Source: Lonicera japonica
Lineage: Eukaryota > Streptophyta > Magnoliopsida > Dipsacales > Caprifoliaceae
Length of the DNA stretch: 64,000 nt
Direction of reading: 5' to 3'
NCBI GenBank assembly: GCA_021464415.1
Contig: CM038466.1
Location: 35,742,833 to 35,806,832, forward strand
The translations under genes and the position numbers were made by a program. The first letter of the stretch is position 1, and each line of letters starts with the position of its first letter. The notes beneath the pieces are model-generated. The model had not been told where the DNA came from, searched no databases, and was given only the letters and a program-made list of their open reading frames with translations. Shown here piece after piece: positions 10,800 to 23,118 of this stretch.

Positions 10800-13700
10800 A
10801 TGATGAACACTTTAGAAATTTGAGATGAGGAATAGAGCCTAGCCGAGGTCGCCAGAACCCAGCCTACGTTGGAAGAGATGCATGGTTCACTTTTGTCAGT
10901 TAGTAAAAGTTTGGCAGGTATCACCACTGAGCAGAGAAGTACCCAAGTTCGTTTAGAAAAGATGTCAGCCGAAAGAACTGCATCGCTACGGTTCGAACGG
11001 CCACTTCCAAATCGAGATTAGGGGCAGACTTCGCGTCATTAAACACCAATTCCCACCACAGTTAAAAAATACCACCAGTCATCCCCGAAAACACTATCCA
11101 ACCAACAAGCCCTATTCCCCTGGCACCCAACCTAACCGATAACCAAGTCCAATGGGGCCCAGATTATGGACCAACCTACAAATAGCAAGAACCACCAATT
11201 GTATGGCCCCAACCCCAGGGACAGCAAGGTTTCGAAGCTCAGTACCAACAATGGCCTTTGAGGCCTGCCCAAGTTACTGCCCCGGCAGCCCCACTTAACG
11301 AGTTTCTAGATATAAATCGCCTCTAAGCAGCATATGCAGAATCAGTGATAGTCAGATATCAACCCAAGAAATTGTCAAGAGAAAATAAAGAAATAAAGAA
11401 ATTGAAAGAGCAAATGAGAATCCTATAGAAAGGAATCTCTCAGATGAAAGGGGCCGATGAAATCACAGATATGAATGCATTCTCTCTCTACCCTGAGGCA
11501 AGATTGCCCCAAGGTTTCAAACTTCCCCCAATCACCAAATTTACCAGCACAACTCCTCTAAAAACACATCTCCAATCCTATATACGGTCCATGCAAGTAT
11601 CGGGTTGTGGAAAACCTGAATTGGCCCAGGCTTTTCACATGACTCTCATCGGAGCTGCCTTGAGATGGTTCTTTGATTTAGAGAGGCGCCGAACAAAGAC
11701 ATGGGGGGATATTGTCAAAGAATTTATGAGCAAGGATGGGTCGAACGAAGACTTAGAAATCACCCAGAAACTCCTGGAGATGACAAAACAAGAAGAGAAA
11801 GAAAGTTTTAGTGACTTCGTCACTCGCTGGAGAGAGATGGCTTCTCAGATGTTAAAATGGCCCAATGGAGAAGAGCAGTTAGAGATTATACAGAAAAATT
11901 TCACCCTGGCAGTTATGAATTGCATGGGAAAGCACATAGTCCCACATTTTTTAGCTTTATTAAGCAGGGGGTCGCAAGTAGAAAAAGAATTGGCTAGAAA
12001 GGTAGAGACATAAACCAAGAAAGCAGCCTACTTCGAAAAAAAGATGGCTACCTCGACCGTAAACCAATTGAGCACTTACCTATACCAGTAGAACCCTTTT
12101 TAACCACAACACACACCATCAATGAATTGGCCTGTTCAAGCAGAATCATCAAACTCCGAAGTAAAGAAAAAGAGAAATTTATGCACTCTCCCCACCACTT
12201 TAACCAAGAGCTTGGAGTTACTCAGAAACACTGGGCTTATCACCCCACTCAATCCTCGCCCCCCACCAAACCCTATTCGAACACCTGGAGGATGAACGAG
12301 AATTGCCTGTACCATCAAGCTGCCGGCCAAGATACAGATCGTTGTTTGGCTCGTAGACATCCCATTCAAGACCTGATAGAAGCCGAAACTATATCTGCAC
12401 CTGGTGGGTCCAATGTCACTTATAACCCATTCCCTAACCATGCTCCGGCAGTCGAAATCAATATGTTAACTACAGATGAAGAAGGATTTGATCCTATAAG
12501 TCTCATTCAAAATTATCCAACCTATCCCAGAGCTGAGACAGAATCCAGTGTCACCAACCAAGCTGCAGCTATCCATATGAAAAGAAAAAATTCGAAGAAG
12601 AATTCGATGACCAAATCCCCGAGTACAACGCAAGTGGCACCAGGCCTTAATCCAATCATTGACCAATGGATGGCAAAGATGAACTTCATGCCCGAACGTA
12701 GCCTCAAAAAGGCAAATCAACGAATGCCACAACCACTCTTGCTTACGATAAATCCCAAAAAATCAGGGTTATGATGGCCCCGAGGCAGAGCAAAGCAGCA
12801 GTGGAAACCTAGAGGCCTGAAGAACTTGAACGAAGATGAGACAATTTGCATGACAGAGACTTCCCCCATTACCTTCAGTTTGACCGAAAGAACAGATCAA
12901 ATAACCTACCCGGACCTAGCTGTTTCATGGGTCTAGCAGATTACCTGGCCAGGGAAGGTTTATCGGCCACCACCCATTGACTTAAAGAAATAAATTCCCC
13001 CTAAAGAGGTAGGGGATGATCGAGTCTTGGAACAATTGAAGAAGACTCAAGCTCATATTACCATTTGGGAACTCTTGGTCGCCTCTAAACCTCATCGAAC
13101 CGCTTTCATCAAAATGCTGGATGAGGCAATTATATCTCCCAACTCCACTCCCGAACAAATACCAAGCATGATCAGTTCACTTTCTGTACAAACGAGTTTG
13201 TCCTTTTCTGATGAAGATTTGTCACCCTTAGGAAGAAAACACAACTTGGCGTTATATATCACGGTCCGAATCCGGAGAAAGGTCGTTCCCCAAGTGCTCA
13301 TTAATAACGGATCTACCATAAATGTTTGCCCTCTCAAAATCGCCAAATGCTTGGCATCACAGAAGAAGAGCTCTCCCCATCCACAGTAACAGTCAGAGCT
13401 TATGATAACACAAGAAGGGTCGTGCTAGGATCCCTAAGGCTCGACCTTTTAGTTGGCCCTGGAAACTTTCCTGCTGATTTCTTAATTATCGACATACCAT
13501 CTAGTTTCAACTTCTTGCTAAGCAGGGCTTGGCAACATGACATTGGGGCACTTCCTTCATTGTTACATCAGAAAATCAAAATTCCCTTCGGGGAAGAGAT
13601 AGTTACCATACACGGAGATCCTGAAAGGACCTTGTCTAACCTTGAACTGCCGGTATTATGAATCAGTAGCCAGAGCATACATTTGGGAGGCTTTTCTTAT

Positions 13701-15936
13701 GAACCTCATGTGCAAACACTCACTACTCATAAGATAGAATATTTGTCCCCAGATAATGTCCCGGACTTTAGTGCAAAAATCACGAACATGTTGAGAATGA
13801 TGAGATACCTACCCAGAACTAGTCTGGGTATGGGACAACAGGACCTCCTCAAAGCCTTAAAGCCAGTGGTAAGGCGCAAGAAAGAAGGTTTAGGGTATCA
13901 GCACAATGAGGAAGACAACTATAAGGGTAAGGGCCGAGAGCACCAGTTATCAAGTTTTAGTTCGCTTAATGGTTTCTTTATTAAAGAAGGAGAATATTTT
14001 TCCTTTTGCGGTTTTTAAGAACCATAGAGAAACAAAAATGGAAAAAGCATGCCTGGGTGGGAGATTTTCTATGAAGATGACCTGTATAACAAGAAGGAGA
14101 TTACGCACTCCTTCTCCACCAAGCAAACTATCAGGCCAGAGACCCCGGGAAAAGAGAGTGAAGATGAAAAAGAGAAGAGCACAAGCAGTGAAGAATCAAT
14201 AGGGAACCTGTTCGACAATATGGAAATTGAATATGACCTACCCAAGGACGACCTAATATACTTGATCCACGCAGACTCTGAAGATGGGGTAGGGGTAGGG
14301 GAAGGAAAGAGCGAAATTGTAAAGGGTAGCAATAGGAGAGAGAATGGGAAAAAAACTAGAGATGAGTCACTACTCGATGTACTTTTTGAGATTGTACCCA
14401 TATGTAATGTAATTAATGAACAAGATCCAACTTTTTAGTACTCCGATGTTATGAATTTAATGATTGCTTCGGTAGATATAGAAAGTATGAATGAACACCC
14501 AAAGGAGACTAGCACACGCATACATAGTGATGAGGAAGATACTCTTGTGATTGACCTCGGGACCGAATAAGAAAGGAAAAAGTATGTATTGGGGCCTATT
14601 TAGCCAAAACTGAAAGGGAAGAATTCAAACAAACTCTGAAAGAGTAAGTAGATGTCTTTGCTTGGTCATATGGCGATATGCCAGGGTTAAACATCCAGAT
14701 AGTCATGCATGAGATACACACTAAACCAGAGTCTAAACTCGTTAAACAGAAGCTGAGAAAGCTCACACCAGAATGGTCCCTAAAAGTGAAAGAGAAAGTA
14801 ATGAAGCAATTGAGTGTAGGGTTCTTATGGGTGATCGATTATCCTTCATGGTTAGCCAACATTGTACCTGTTCCAAAGGCAAATGGGAAAGTACGCATGT
14901 GTGTGGATTACTGGGATCTTAACAAGGCTTGCCCAAAAGACGATTTTCCCTTACCCAACATTGATTTGATAGTAGACAATACTACTAACCATACCTTGAA
15001 ATCATTCGTATATTATTTTACCGGGTATAACCAGATCAAGATGCACTCAGACCACCAAGAGAAAACGGCATTTATCATGCCGTGGGGGACATATTGCTAC
15101 ACTATCATGCTATTCGGACTAAAAAATGCCAGAGCAACGTACTAGAGAGCGGACACAGCCATCTTCCACGACATGATCCACAAAAAGGTAGAGGTTTATG
15201 TAGACGACATTATCATCAAATCGAAAGAAAGTGAAGGCCATATTCCAGCTCTACGGGCCTTTTTTGACCGACTCCGCCAATATCAGATGAGACTTAATCC
15301 GCATAAATGTGTATTCGGTGTGACAAAGGGGAAATTGCTATGTTACGTTGTCAGCAAGAAAGGTATCGAGGTAGACCCAACCAAGGTTAAAGCAATCCAA
15401 GAGATGCCCGAGCCTCGCATCGAGAAAGAAGTCTGGGGGGTTTTGGAAAACTTACAGTACATCAGCAGGTTCATCTCCCAGTTGACCTAGACTTGTGAAC
15501 CCATCTTTAAGCTCCTAAGAAAATCGTCTTCAAGAGAACGGGGCAAACAGTGTCAAGATGCGTTCAATAAAATCAAAAGCTATCTTTTAAATCCTCCAGT
15601 ACTGGCACCACCCCAACCAGGATTACCATTAATTTTGTACCTAGCAGTCACGGATATAGCCGTAGGATCCATGTTCGTTCAACACCTGGCCGCTACCCAA
15701 AAAGAACAAGCTATTTACTATATAAGCAAAAAACTGTCACCATTTGAGTTGAATTACACACCATTGGAAAAATCTTGCACTGCTCTCGTCTGGGTAATAC
15801 ATAAGCTTCGTCATTACATGCTAATTTTCCCCATCATCTTAGCATCCCGTATCGACCCGTTAAAGTATCTATTTGAGAAACCAGTTATGTCAAATCGAAT
15901 GGCGAAATGGTTATTTTTGCTCCTAAGTTTGATATA
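10800..15936 (+). pseudogene. Decayed gag-pol polyprotein
   Basis: The start aligns with the gag ATG of the young copy. In order: gag matrix/capsid-like region (about 11444-12013), zinc-knuckle-like CLYHQAAGQDTDRC (about 12304, one His changed), protease (13290-13330) in which the active-site Asp is replaced (INNGS instead of IDNGS), RT (14678-15490) and the first RNase H (15600-15936). The RT palm motif A aspartate is lost (FVYYF against FVDGF), while YVDD is kept near 15196. Many stops and frameshifts break the frame, for example at 12012-12014, 12772, 13659-13661, 14018, 14436 and 15143-15145. The 3' end runs into the N gap. It cannot encode a functional polyprotein. Confidence 0.92.
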
Positions 15937-16036
15937 NNNNNNNNNNNNNNNNNNNNNNNNNNNNNNNNNNNNNNNNNNNNNNNNNNNNNNNNNNNNNNNN
16001 NNNNNNNNNNNNNNNNNNNNNNNNNNNNNNNNNNNN
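15937..16036. other. Assembly gap (100 N)
   Basis: Exactly 100 N sit between the first RNase H domain and the 3' non-coding region. A round number usually marks a gap of unknown size. In the young copy the corresponding interval holds the second RNase H, integrase and both antisense genes, so those could be hidden here or deleted. Confidence 0.95.
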
Positions 16037-17052
16037 TATCTTAGGTGAGTAAGGCTCCTGATCATGCCAAAAGGGGGCAAAAAGGCTCTTGGTCAAAAAC
16101 AGAGAGGGCCAAGAAAAGCCTTCCTAAAAACGAGGGAGAAATAAGGACATCGAAAAACAAAAAATGATGTGGGCACACGAAGAGATAACGGATAAGGTCC
16201 AGAAGAGATCTGAAATTCCTTTCAAACAAATTTTCTTTTCAGCACGATACAGAAGGGATAACTTGGAAGCAAGTCTTCGAATCATCACTCTGCAAAAGAC
16301 CAATAAAACCCAGAAAACTGTTTTTTAGGAAACGACTTCTTCTTCAAGAAACAAAGCAAGCAAGTAGGGTTTCAAAGAATTCCCAGAGGGTAGAAAATGA
16401 CAAGGATTAAAACAAGTTCCTTCAACCCTCACAAACTTTCTCTCTCTCACTCTAGTAGCATGAGAAGATATAGAGAGCATGATCCCTCGAAGTCACAGAC
16501 ACAAGCCCTCTTCGGAGGCGAGTCAGAAACATAAGCCCTCTTCGGAGGCGAATCACAAACACAAGACCTCTTCAAAGGCGAGTCACAAAGCACAAGACCT
16601 TTTTAGAGGCAATTCTTAAGCACCAAGCCCTCTTCGGAGGCAGTTATAGTTTATTTTTCTTATACACATCAACAAAGTCCTCCCAGAAAGGCAAGTGGAG
16701 CAAAAAATCCTCCCAGAGAGGCACGTGGAGTAATAAAGTCCTCCCAGAGAGGCACGTGGAACACAAAGTCCTCCCAGAGAGGCACGTGGAGCAACAAACT
16801 CCTCCCAGAGAGGCACTTGGAGTAAAAAAGTCCTCCTAGAGAGGCACGTGGAGCAAACAAAGTCCTCCCGGGAGACAGTCAAGTAAGGTAAGCCCTCTCC
16901 GGAGGCAAACACCATCACAAGTCCTCTCCAGAGGGACTCACAAACACTTCTGCATATATGCACTCTCTTAGAATTCTTACAGGAGTCATGGATCATGGTC
17001 TTTTCCAGTCCCATCAATTCCTTGCAAGCAATGAGCTTGAGTCGAGATGGTC
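16037..17052 (+). repeat. 3' non-coding region of the old element with two tandem arrays
   Basis: The first 120 bases correspond to the reverse complement of about 40970-41090 in the young copy (shared GGTGAGTAAGGCTCCTGATC). Two arrays follow: units around CCTCTTCGGAGGCGA (about 16500-16640) and units of roughly 35-40 bp around TCCTCCCAGAGAGGCACGTG (about 16676-16870). Both have counterparts at 39950-40670. A purine-containing stretch GAGTCGAGATGGTC directly precedes the 3' LTR, where a polypurine tract is expected. No coding sequence is visible. Confidence 0.8.
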
Positions 17053-19115
17053 TGAACACACCCCAATTCGTGACCCCTGCAAGAACCTTAAAGAACCCTT
17101 GTTAGTACCTTTTTTAGTCTAAAACTCACCCAAAAGTACTAGAAACTGCTCTGAGAAGTTTGTAGCCCAACAAACCCATTCCTAGAGGGATTTGTCGTGC
17201 GGCAAATCCACTTTTTAGGTGATTTGTCGTGCGACAAACCAGATTGTCGCATAATAAACCTTCAAATGTCGCACGACTAACCCCTCTGACCTAGACCATC
17301 CACTCCCTGACACATTAGTCTATCAAGGATGTCACTTCAGCCATTTGTCGCGTGACATTGTCCCATATGTCGCGTGACACTTCCACTTTTGGAATGAATG
17401 TCGCGCAACAATCTCCCCCGAGCAATAAAAATAGGCCAACACCCCCAAGGGTTGAGGATGACGACTTGAATCAGAAAGAAGAAGAAGAGTTATTATCTCT
17501 AAAAATCTGATTTTCTAAGAATTTAACTTATCAAATCTTCAAAGAATCTCCGAGTTTCTATACTCGACGTCTTGGATACCAAAATTTGAATTCTCGACTG
17601 TATCTGGAGAAGAAGAGTCTATATTCACCGGATTCTCTTCTGTCATATTATATTTTCTCTCTATTATCTTGTTTATATTGTCAGGAAGGTAACTAAAAAC
17701 CTTTAGGCCTCGTTTGGTTCACGGATTTTAGTACTTGAGAAAGGAAAGTCGTTATTTTCCTTTGTTTGGTAAGCACAAATTCCGGAAACACTTTCCCGAG
17801 AGAAGGAAAAGTAGGGGGTAAAACCATTCCTCCCAAAACACATGGGATTGATTTTCCCATGTGAGTTCCAAGCATTTATTACACAAATTTTAAACAATAA
17901 TACTCTTACCTAAATACTTTCCATGGTTTACCAAACACAAGAAAGGAAATTTGACAGGAAATTTACTTTCCCACCTCCATGGGAAAGATAGGGGAATTAA
18001 TTTCCTTTCCGTGAACCAAACGAGGCCTTATAGTAATCCAAATTAAATACATGTATACTTGTTTTACTATATTTTATAGACTTGTTTAGATTCTTATTTA
18101 AGTTTGTTATACATACATACTTGTTATTTTCGGAAGTACTATAAGTGATGAGAAAGTTGGCTTGCTTGGGCCAACATAAACCGAAAGCATTTACTTCCAC
18201 CCTCCTCGTTTCAATTTTAATTAAGATTATTATTGTAGACTTTTTTTATATGTTGTTCTGTCCACTTTCTAACTAGATAAACTTATTGACAAGTTATTAA
18301 TATTTCATCATTTTCAAACAAAAATCCTGATAAAATTATTTGTAAAACCGAAAGAAGTAAGACCATTTATCATCCGGCTAGAACCAAGTTTTCAAAACTC
18401 GGATTGATAAAGCTCACATAGGAATTAAAATCAGATATATTTTGTCTTCCATATAGACTGTAATGTATCTAATACACTCTCCTCAAGAGTTCAATTCCAT
18501 ATCAAATCAATTCCAATAAAGATCCGATCTTTTTTAAATTAACCTAACGAGATAATTTATATTGTTATATGAGATAATAATACCGAATCACTCTCATTGC
18601 AAAATAGATAAGACAAACTTTTGTCACTAGTAATCAGATTTTGACAAAAACTAAAACATCGGATCACATAATACAAGGTTTTCATCCTTTTCCCCGTTTT
18701 TCCTAAAATCTGGTTTTTATGAGTTATTTCCCAAAAGCAGTAGAATACCAATAAAGGCATCCAAGTTTTTCAATATAGAATAAACATATAAAGCCACTAG
18801 AGACTGAAAAGGCGGAATGGATGCCTAACACCTTTTCAAACCGTAACATAGTTCCCGAACCCTATAAAAATCCCGGTTTCGTAGACCAAACGTGTGGGGA
18901 TAAGGCTTACTTTGGCCTTTACCCCTACGCGGACTTTTTGTACATTTTCTTATAAAATGTGCTGGCAACTCTGAATGAACCCACTTGCATTTAGAAATAG
19001 AAAATATGACTTACCCCTCTAAATTGAAGTAAATGAAATGACGGAATCCGTTCCGACATTTTAGACCCCCAAACTCGGGATTGAGACCCGGGGGTCGCAT
19101 TTGCGAATTCTCACA
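17053..19115 (+). repeat. 3' LTR of the old element
   Basis: It starts TGAACACACCCCAATTCG and ends GCGAATTCTCACA. Net of a 322-bp MITE plus its 3-bp duplication it is about 1738 bp, close to the 1754 bp of the young copy. It is clearly diverged from the 5' LTR. It has about seven decayed TGTCGCGCGACA-type palindromes (17189-17410) before a decayed TATA (CAATAAAAATAGG). Confidence 0.88.
17706..18027. mobile_element. Tourist-like (PIF/Harbinger) MITE in the 3' LTR
   Basis: The element is 322 bp with perfect 20-bp terminal inverted repeats GGCCTCGTTTGGTTCACGGA, flanked by a TTA target duplication (17703-17705, 18028-18030). The 5' LTR has the empty site at about 9718-9721, proving insertion after the retroelement arrived. 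TTA duplications are typical of PIF/Harbinger MITEs. No coding capacity. Confidence 0.9.
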
Positions 19116-19347
19116 GTTACCAAAAGAAAATTATTAGTTTGAGAAGAATAAAGTTTAATTTTTCAACATGCCCAATTTTGAAATTAAGTTGACATAGTTT
19201 CCATTTATTTTCATAATTTTAAGATAATTAACCATACAATTAAAGAGAACAATTTATATTCTATATTACTCAGGTATTTGATTAATATATTAATTTCACT
19301 TGGAAATAACAAAAAAAATAATATATTACACTTTATTGTCCTAGAAC

Positions 19348-19896
19348 TAGGGGTGTGCACAGTCCAGTTGACCGGATCGTTGACCACTAGACCGGACCGG
19401 ACAGAGCACTTCGGTCCTAGGAATTTTGGGACTGGATCGGACCGATTTAAACGGTCCGAGTTCGGTCGGTCCAACCGATCTGAGCTTTTTTAATGGGCTA
19501 ATTTGATTTGGGCTTTTTATCCATTTTTCACACTTATTCAACCCATTTTTGATAGCATATTTATGTATATGTGAAGCCCATTTTAATGGACCAATGCTTT
19601 CTACGCACAAATAAAAATACATAGGCCCAAAATATAACAAACTCAAGTATATTTTTACACAAATAAGTATATATATTTAAAAAAAATAAAAAATTATATA
19701 TATATATATAAATATATCGGTCCGGTCCGATTTTTGGGTAATTTTTTTGAGTCGGACCGTAGACCGGACCAATAGTAACGGTCCAAGATTTTTCGGACTG
19801 AACTGGACCGTTGTACTTATAAAACCCAAAAAAACCATATATTTCGGTTCGCTCCGGTCGGTCCGTTTGGCCCGGGTCGGTTTCTGCCCACCCCTA
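19348..19896. mobile_element. hAT-like MITE 1
   Basis: The 549-bp element has TAGGGGTGTGCA and TGCCCACCCCTA ends and a perfect 8-bp target duplication CCTAGAAC (19340-19347, 19897-19904). The arms consist of degenerate CGGTCCG/GACCGGA words, and an AT-rich centre includes a TA run. No transposase. It shares end structure with four other elements in this window. Confidence 0.88.
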
Positions 19897-19904
19897 CCTA
19901 GAAC

Positions 19905-22140
19905 ACTAAATACAGGGATTTGCCTAATAACTAATCTACCAAAAAATATTCTCTGGGGATTAATCCATTTGACATGACATACCGCATTTAATTCTACATA
20001 AGTACAAATTTTTATATGGGTAGCAACAGGTTTAAAAAATTTCCTAAAACACTTTTAAATCGAGGGTGAATCCTAGGAAGGCTCACCTAGGGTATAGTCC
20101 ACGCCTCCTAAAACACCCTTAGAGCCAAGGGCAGAGCCATGTAAGGTCCAGGGGGCACGACCCTACCTGAGATTTGGCCCAAATTTTTTACCAGTCTAAT
20201 GATGCAAGGGACGTATGTGTAATTAGAGGCGTATATACAGGGACTAGGTTTGCATTTAGATATAAGGTTAAAAATGAGAAACATTGATATCGGTTTGAGG
20301 GGGTTATGCAAAATAAGATATAATAGTAAAAGGTTAAGTTTTGTACTTTTGGAATATTGTTTCAAACGAGGCCATCTTTCTCATGTTTTCTTCGGATTCA
20401 ATTATGAAATTAGTTGGTAGATGATTTTGTGAATGGTTGTTTAGTAATACATATTGAGAAATATGTTTTTGAAGTTATTGATAATGAACATATCATTTAG
20501 CATTTTCAAAATATGAAGTATCAAAAGGGAATATTATAACTAAATATGTGATTTTTGGCGTATAATATGTTAAATATTTTAGTATAATATTTTAATTTTA
20601 ATCTTATTAAAAGTATATGATTTTTTTTTAAAAGCGTATTAATTTGCTCATCGCTGAATTTAATTCTTGATTCTACTCCTGCTGAGCCCACACTGTTTAA
20701 AGTTATAGCCTGACCTTTCACAAGAGTGATGTCATTTGTCCATCTTCAAACTTAGTGCCCATTTACCAAACTAAATCCAAAATGCAATGCTATACGTTTT
20801 TTAATTTTCCAAAATCATTTCAAATAGAGCTTTCAATTTTTCTTTCTAAAATGTAGTGGGACAAAATAAAAATTTAATATATATACCATATATGGTTTTA
20901 ATGGAATGAAAAAAAAATATTATGTTATATTTTAAAAAAAATAATTTTTTTTATCTTAATTTTGCGCACCTCATAGTTAAATCCTAAATCCGCCCCTTTT
21001 TTATATAATTGTACCCAAACTCATTTTGGAAGTAGCAAAAATGGTCACCAAAAATGATTTCTTTTGTAATCTATTAATTGTATCATGACTTTATTTTATT
21101 TTATTTTTCTTGCGAAACTTTAATCTGGGAATAAATTTAAATCTATGCAGGGTTATTATATTTCCTTGTTAAATCCAGAAACTTATTTTATTGAAAGAGG
21201 GTAACAGTATCATTGCTTAGTGATTTGTATTCCGAAAAGTAGGCATTGTTTGATGATACTGCTTTAGGGAAAAAATGATCATCCTATATATGATTTCTTA
21301 AGATATATCTTTTCAAATAAATAAGATATTTGCTTCAGTTTGTTATCCAAGTGAATGTAATTTCATATTTTCTGCAGATATTTCAAGTTGCATTGCAAAA
21401 ATCCGAGTCTTAGCCCAAATAATTTACTAAAATAGAGTATTTACATAGAGCGCCATGATTCAAGTCTCCTCTCCTCCTGCCTGGTTGGTTAGCTTTCCCC
21501 CACATTGAATCTGCTAGATCTATATATTCATGATTGATTGTACTAAAATAAATAGAAAATAAAAAATTGCACTTGCAAAAAATGTGATTAAAAAGAAGTT
21601 GTTTGTGTGGTACAATGATTTAAAAGGAACTTGTTAATGTATAAAAAAAAGGGTCTTGTTCATTATTAGTATTTTTTAGATCACGAGTTCGAACTTTGCT
21701 CAAACAATGGACTGTGACAGAATAACCCTCTCGGAATCAATTGAAGCATTAACAACCTGATATTTTACTGTTTATAAATTCTACGTCGTGGGTTTAAACC
21801 TCCATTTTCTTATGTGATCTGTTTAAACCTCATATTTTTATAAAAAATTGTGCCGCTAATAACCCCCCAAAACTAATCGGGACAAAAACCTAAATTAAAC
21901 TTGAACGCTTTATATAAATTATTATCATGCTTTTGATCACTTAGACTTAAGCACGAATATATCATATATAAAATTTAATTAAAAATTAACCATTAATTAA
22001 CATCGATCAAATAAATAAGCACCAAAGAAAGTGATTTATTTTATTTATTTATAAAACCAGTAGTCCAATGATGGCTTTATTGAGAGGTAGTAGCAGTAGA
22101 TACTTGTACTACAAGGTTCTTATATCGCAATATATAAACA
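19905..22140. other. Intergenic DNA downstream of MIOX
   Basis: No gene is recognised. A region at 20110-21000 has ends reminiscent of GGGGCGGATTTAGG-type hAT elements (AAATCCGCCCC near 20990), but no matching duplication was found. At about 21670-21700 a CACGAGTTCGAACTTT phrase resembles a pol III B box, perhaps from a SINE. Otherwise AT-rich. Confidence 0.4.
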
Positions 22141-22142
22141 TT

Positions 22143-22163
22143 GTTTTATTCAAAAACTTTATT
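22143..22163 (-). terminator. Polyadenylation signals of MIOX
   Basis: On the minus strand, AATAAA hexamers occur at 22163-22158 and 22150-22145, about 31 and 44 bases past the MIOX stop codon, a normal distance for plant near-upstream elements. Confidence 0.6.
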
Positions 22164-22193
22164 TAATTTAGGCACTTCTTCACCATCCTTTCT

Positions 22194-23085
22194 TCACCAC
22201 TTGAGCTTAGCTGGAAAGTACTGCAAACAAAAAAGAATATGGATAAGATTACTATATAAAATATATTCATTTTTTTTATATGGATCGACATTTTGCATAA
22301 AAATTGAGAGATGTTTTCAACAACCAACATTTATCGTTAAAGGTATAATCGTACAGGTATAGTTCATTCCAAACCTAGCCGTATATATATTGAGTTTACA
22401 TTTTGTCTTCCACAGCATCCTCTCAACACAAATTTCACCGAAAGTTCTAGATTTTTTATTTTATTTTATCCAGCATTATAAATACAAAATTAAACTTATT
22501 CGCCAGTCTTATATTAATTAGGTAAGTCATATTAAAAGGATGGCATGGGTAGGTCAAAAATTTAAGTAGGTAATATACAACTAGGAAGATGAAATAATTA
22601 TGGAAAACATATATCCAAACTAGCGGATGACATTAAATCTAGTTATGCAATAATTAAAAAGAGGATAAAAGTAAACTAAGAAATAATTGATGCTTGACTT
22701 ATTATGTAACATGTGAATAACCTTGTTGATAAGGCACATGTAGTAGGGCTTGACTTCATCTTGGTTTATCCTAATCTTGCTCTTGCTGTAGAGGTCATAT
22801 TTGCTGCAATTATCATCCCAAATATTAATTAATTAATAATTTGCTTAATTAATAAATTTCTTAATATATATAGCATTTCTTATAAGCAACAAGTTTAAAA
22901 ACCATTTCGTAAGGATTAGGTTTTTTCACGCGGTAAAAGGTAAGTCATGGATCAGGTATTTTGGGATGTCAAATGGATGAGTTTTTTTGACGAAACTTGG
23001 TAAAGACGATCTCCATAACTAGTAGATCATCCCCACCAAATTTTGTAAAAAATTTAACCTGGAAATAAGTTAACTACAAAATTAA

Positions 23086-23118
<33 letters not shown>

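Larger units (their letters stand above)
9070..19115 (+). mobile_element. Old, decayed Tat-like Ty3/gypsy retrotransposon
   Basis: LTRs starting TG(TAGACATCCC) and ending CA flank a gag-pol remnant; the flanking pentamers CTTAC (9065-9069) and GTTAC (19116-19120) match at 4 of 5 bases. LTRs, leader, gag-pol and the 3' non-coding region are all homologous to the young element at 37996-56252, here on the opposite strand. The copy is inactive: many stops, a changed protease active-site residue, a changed RT catalytic residue, no primer binding site, and no visible integrase. A 100-N gap hides whatever lay between RNase H and the 3' region. Confidence 0.9.
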
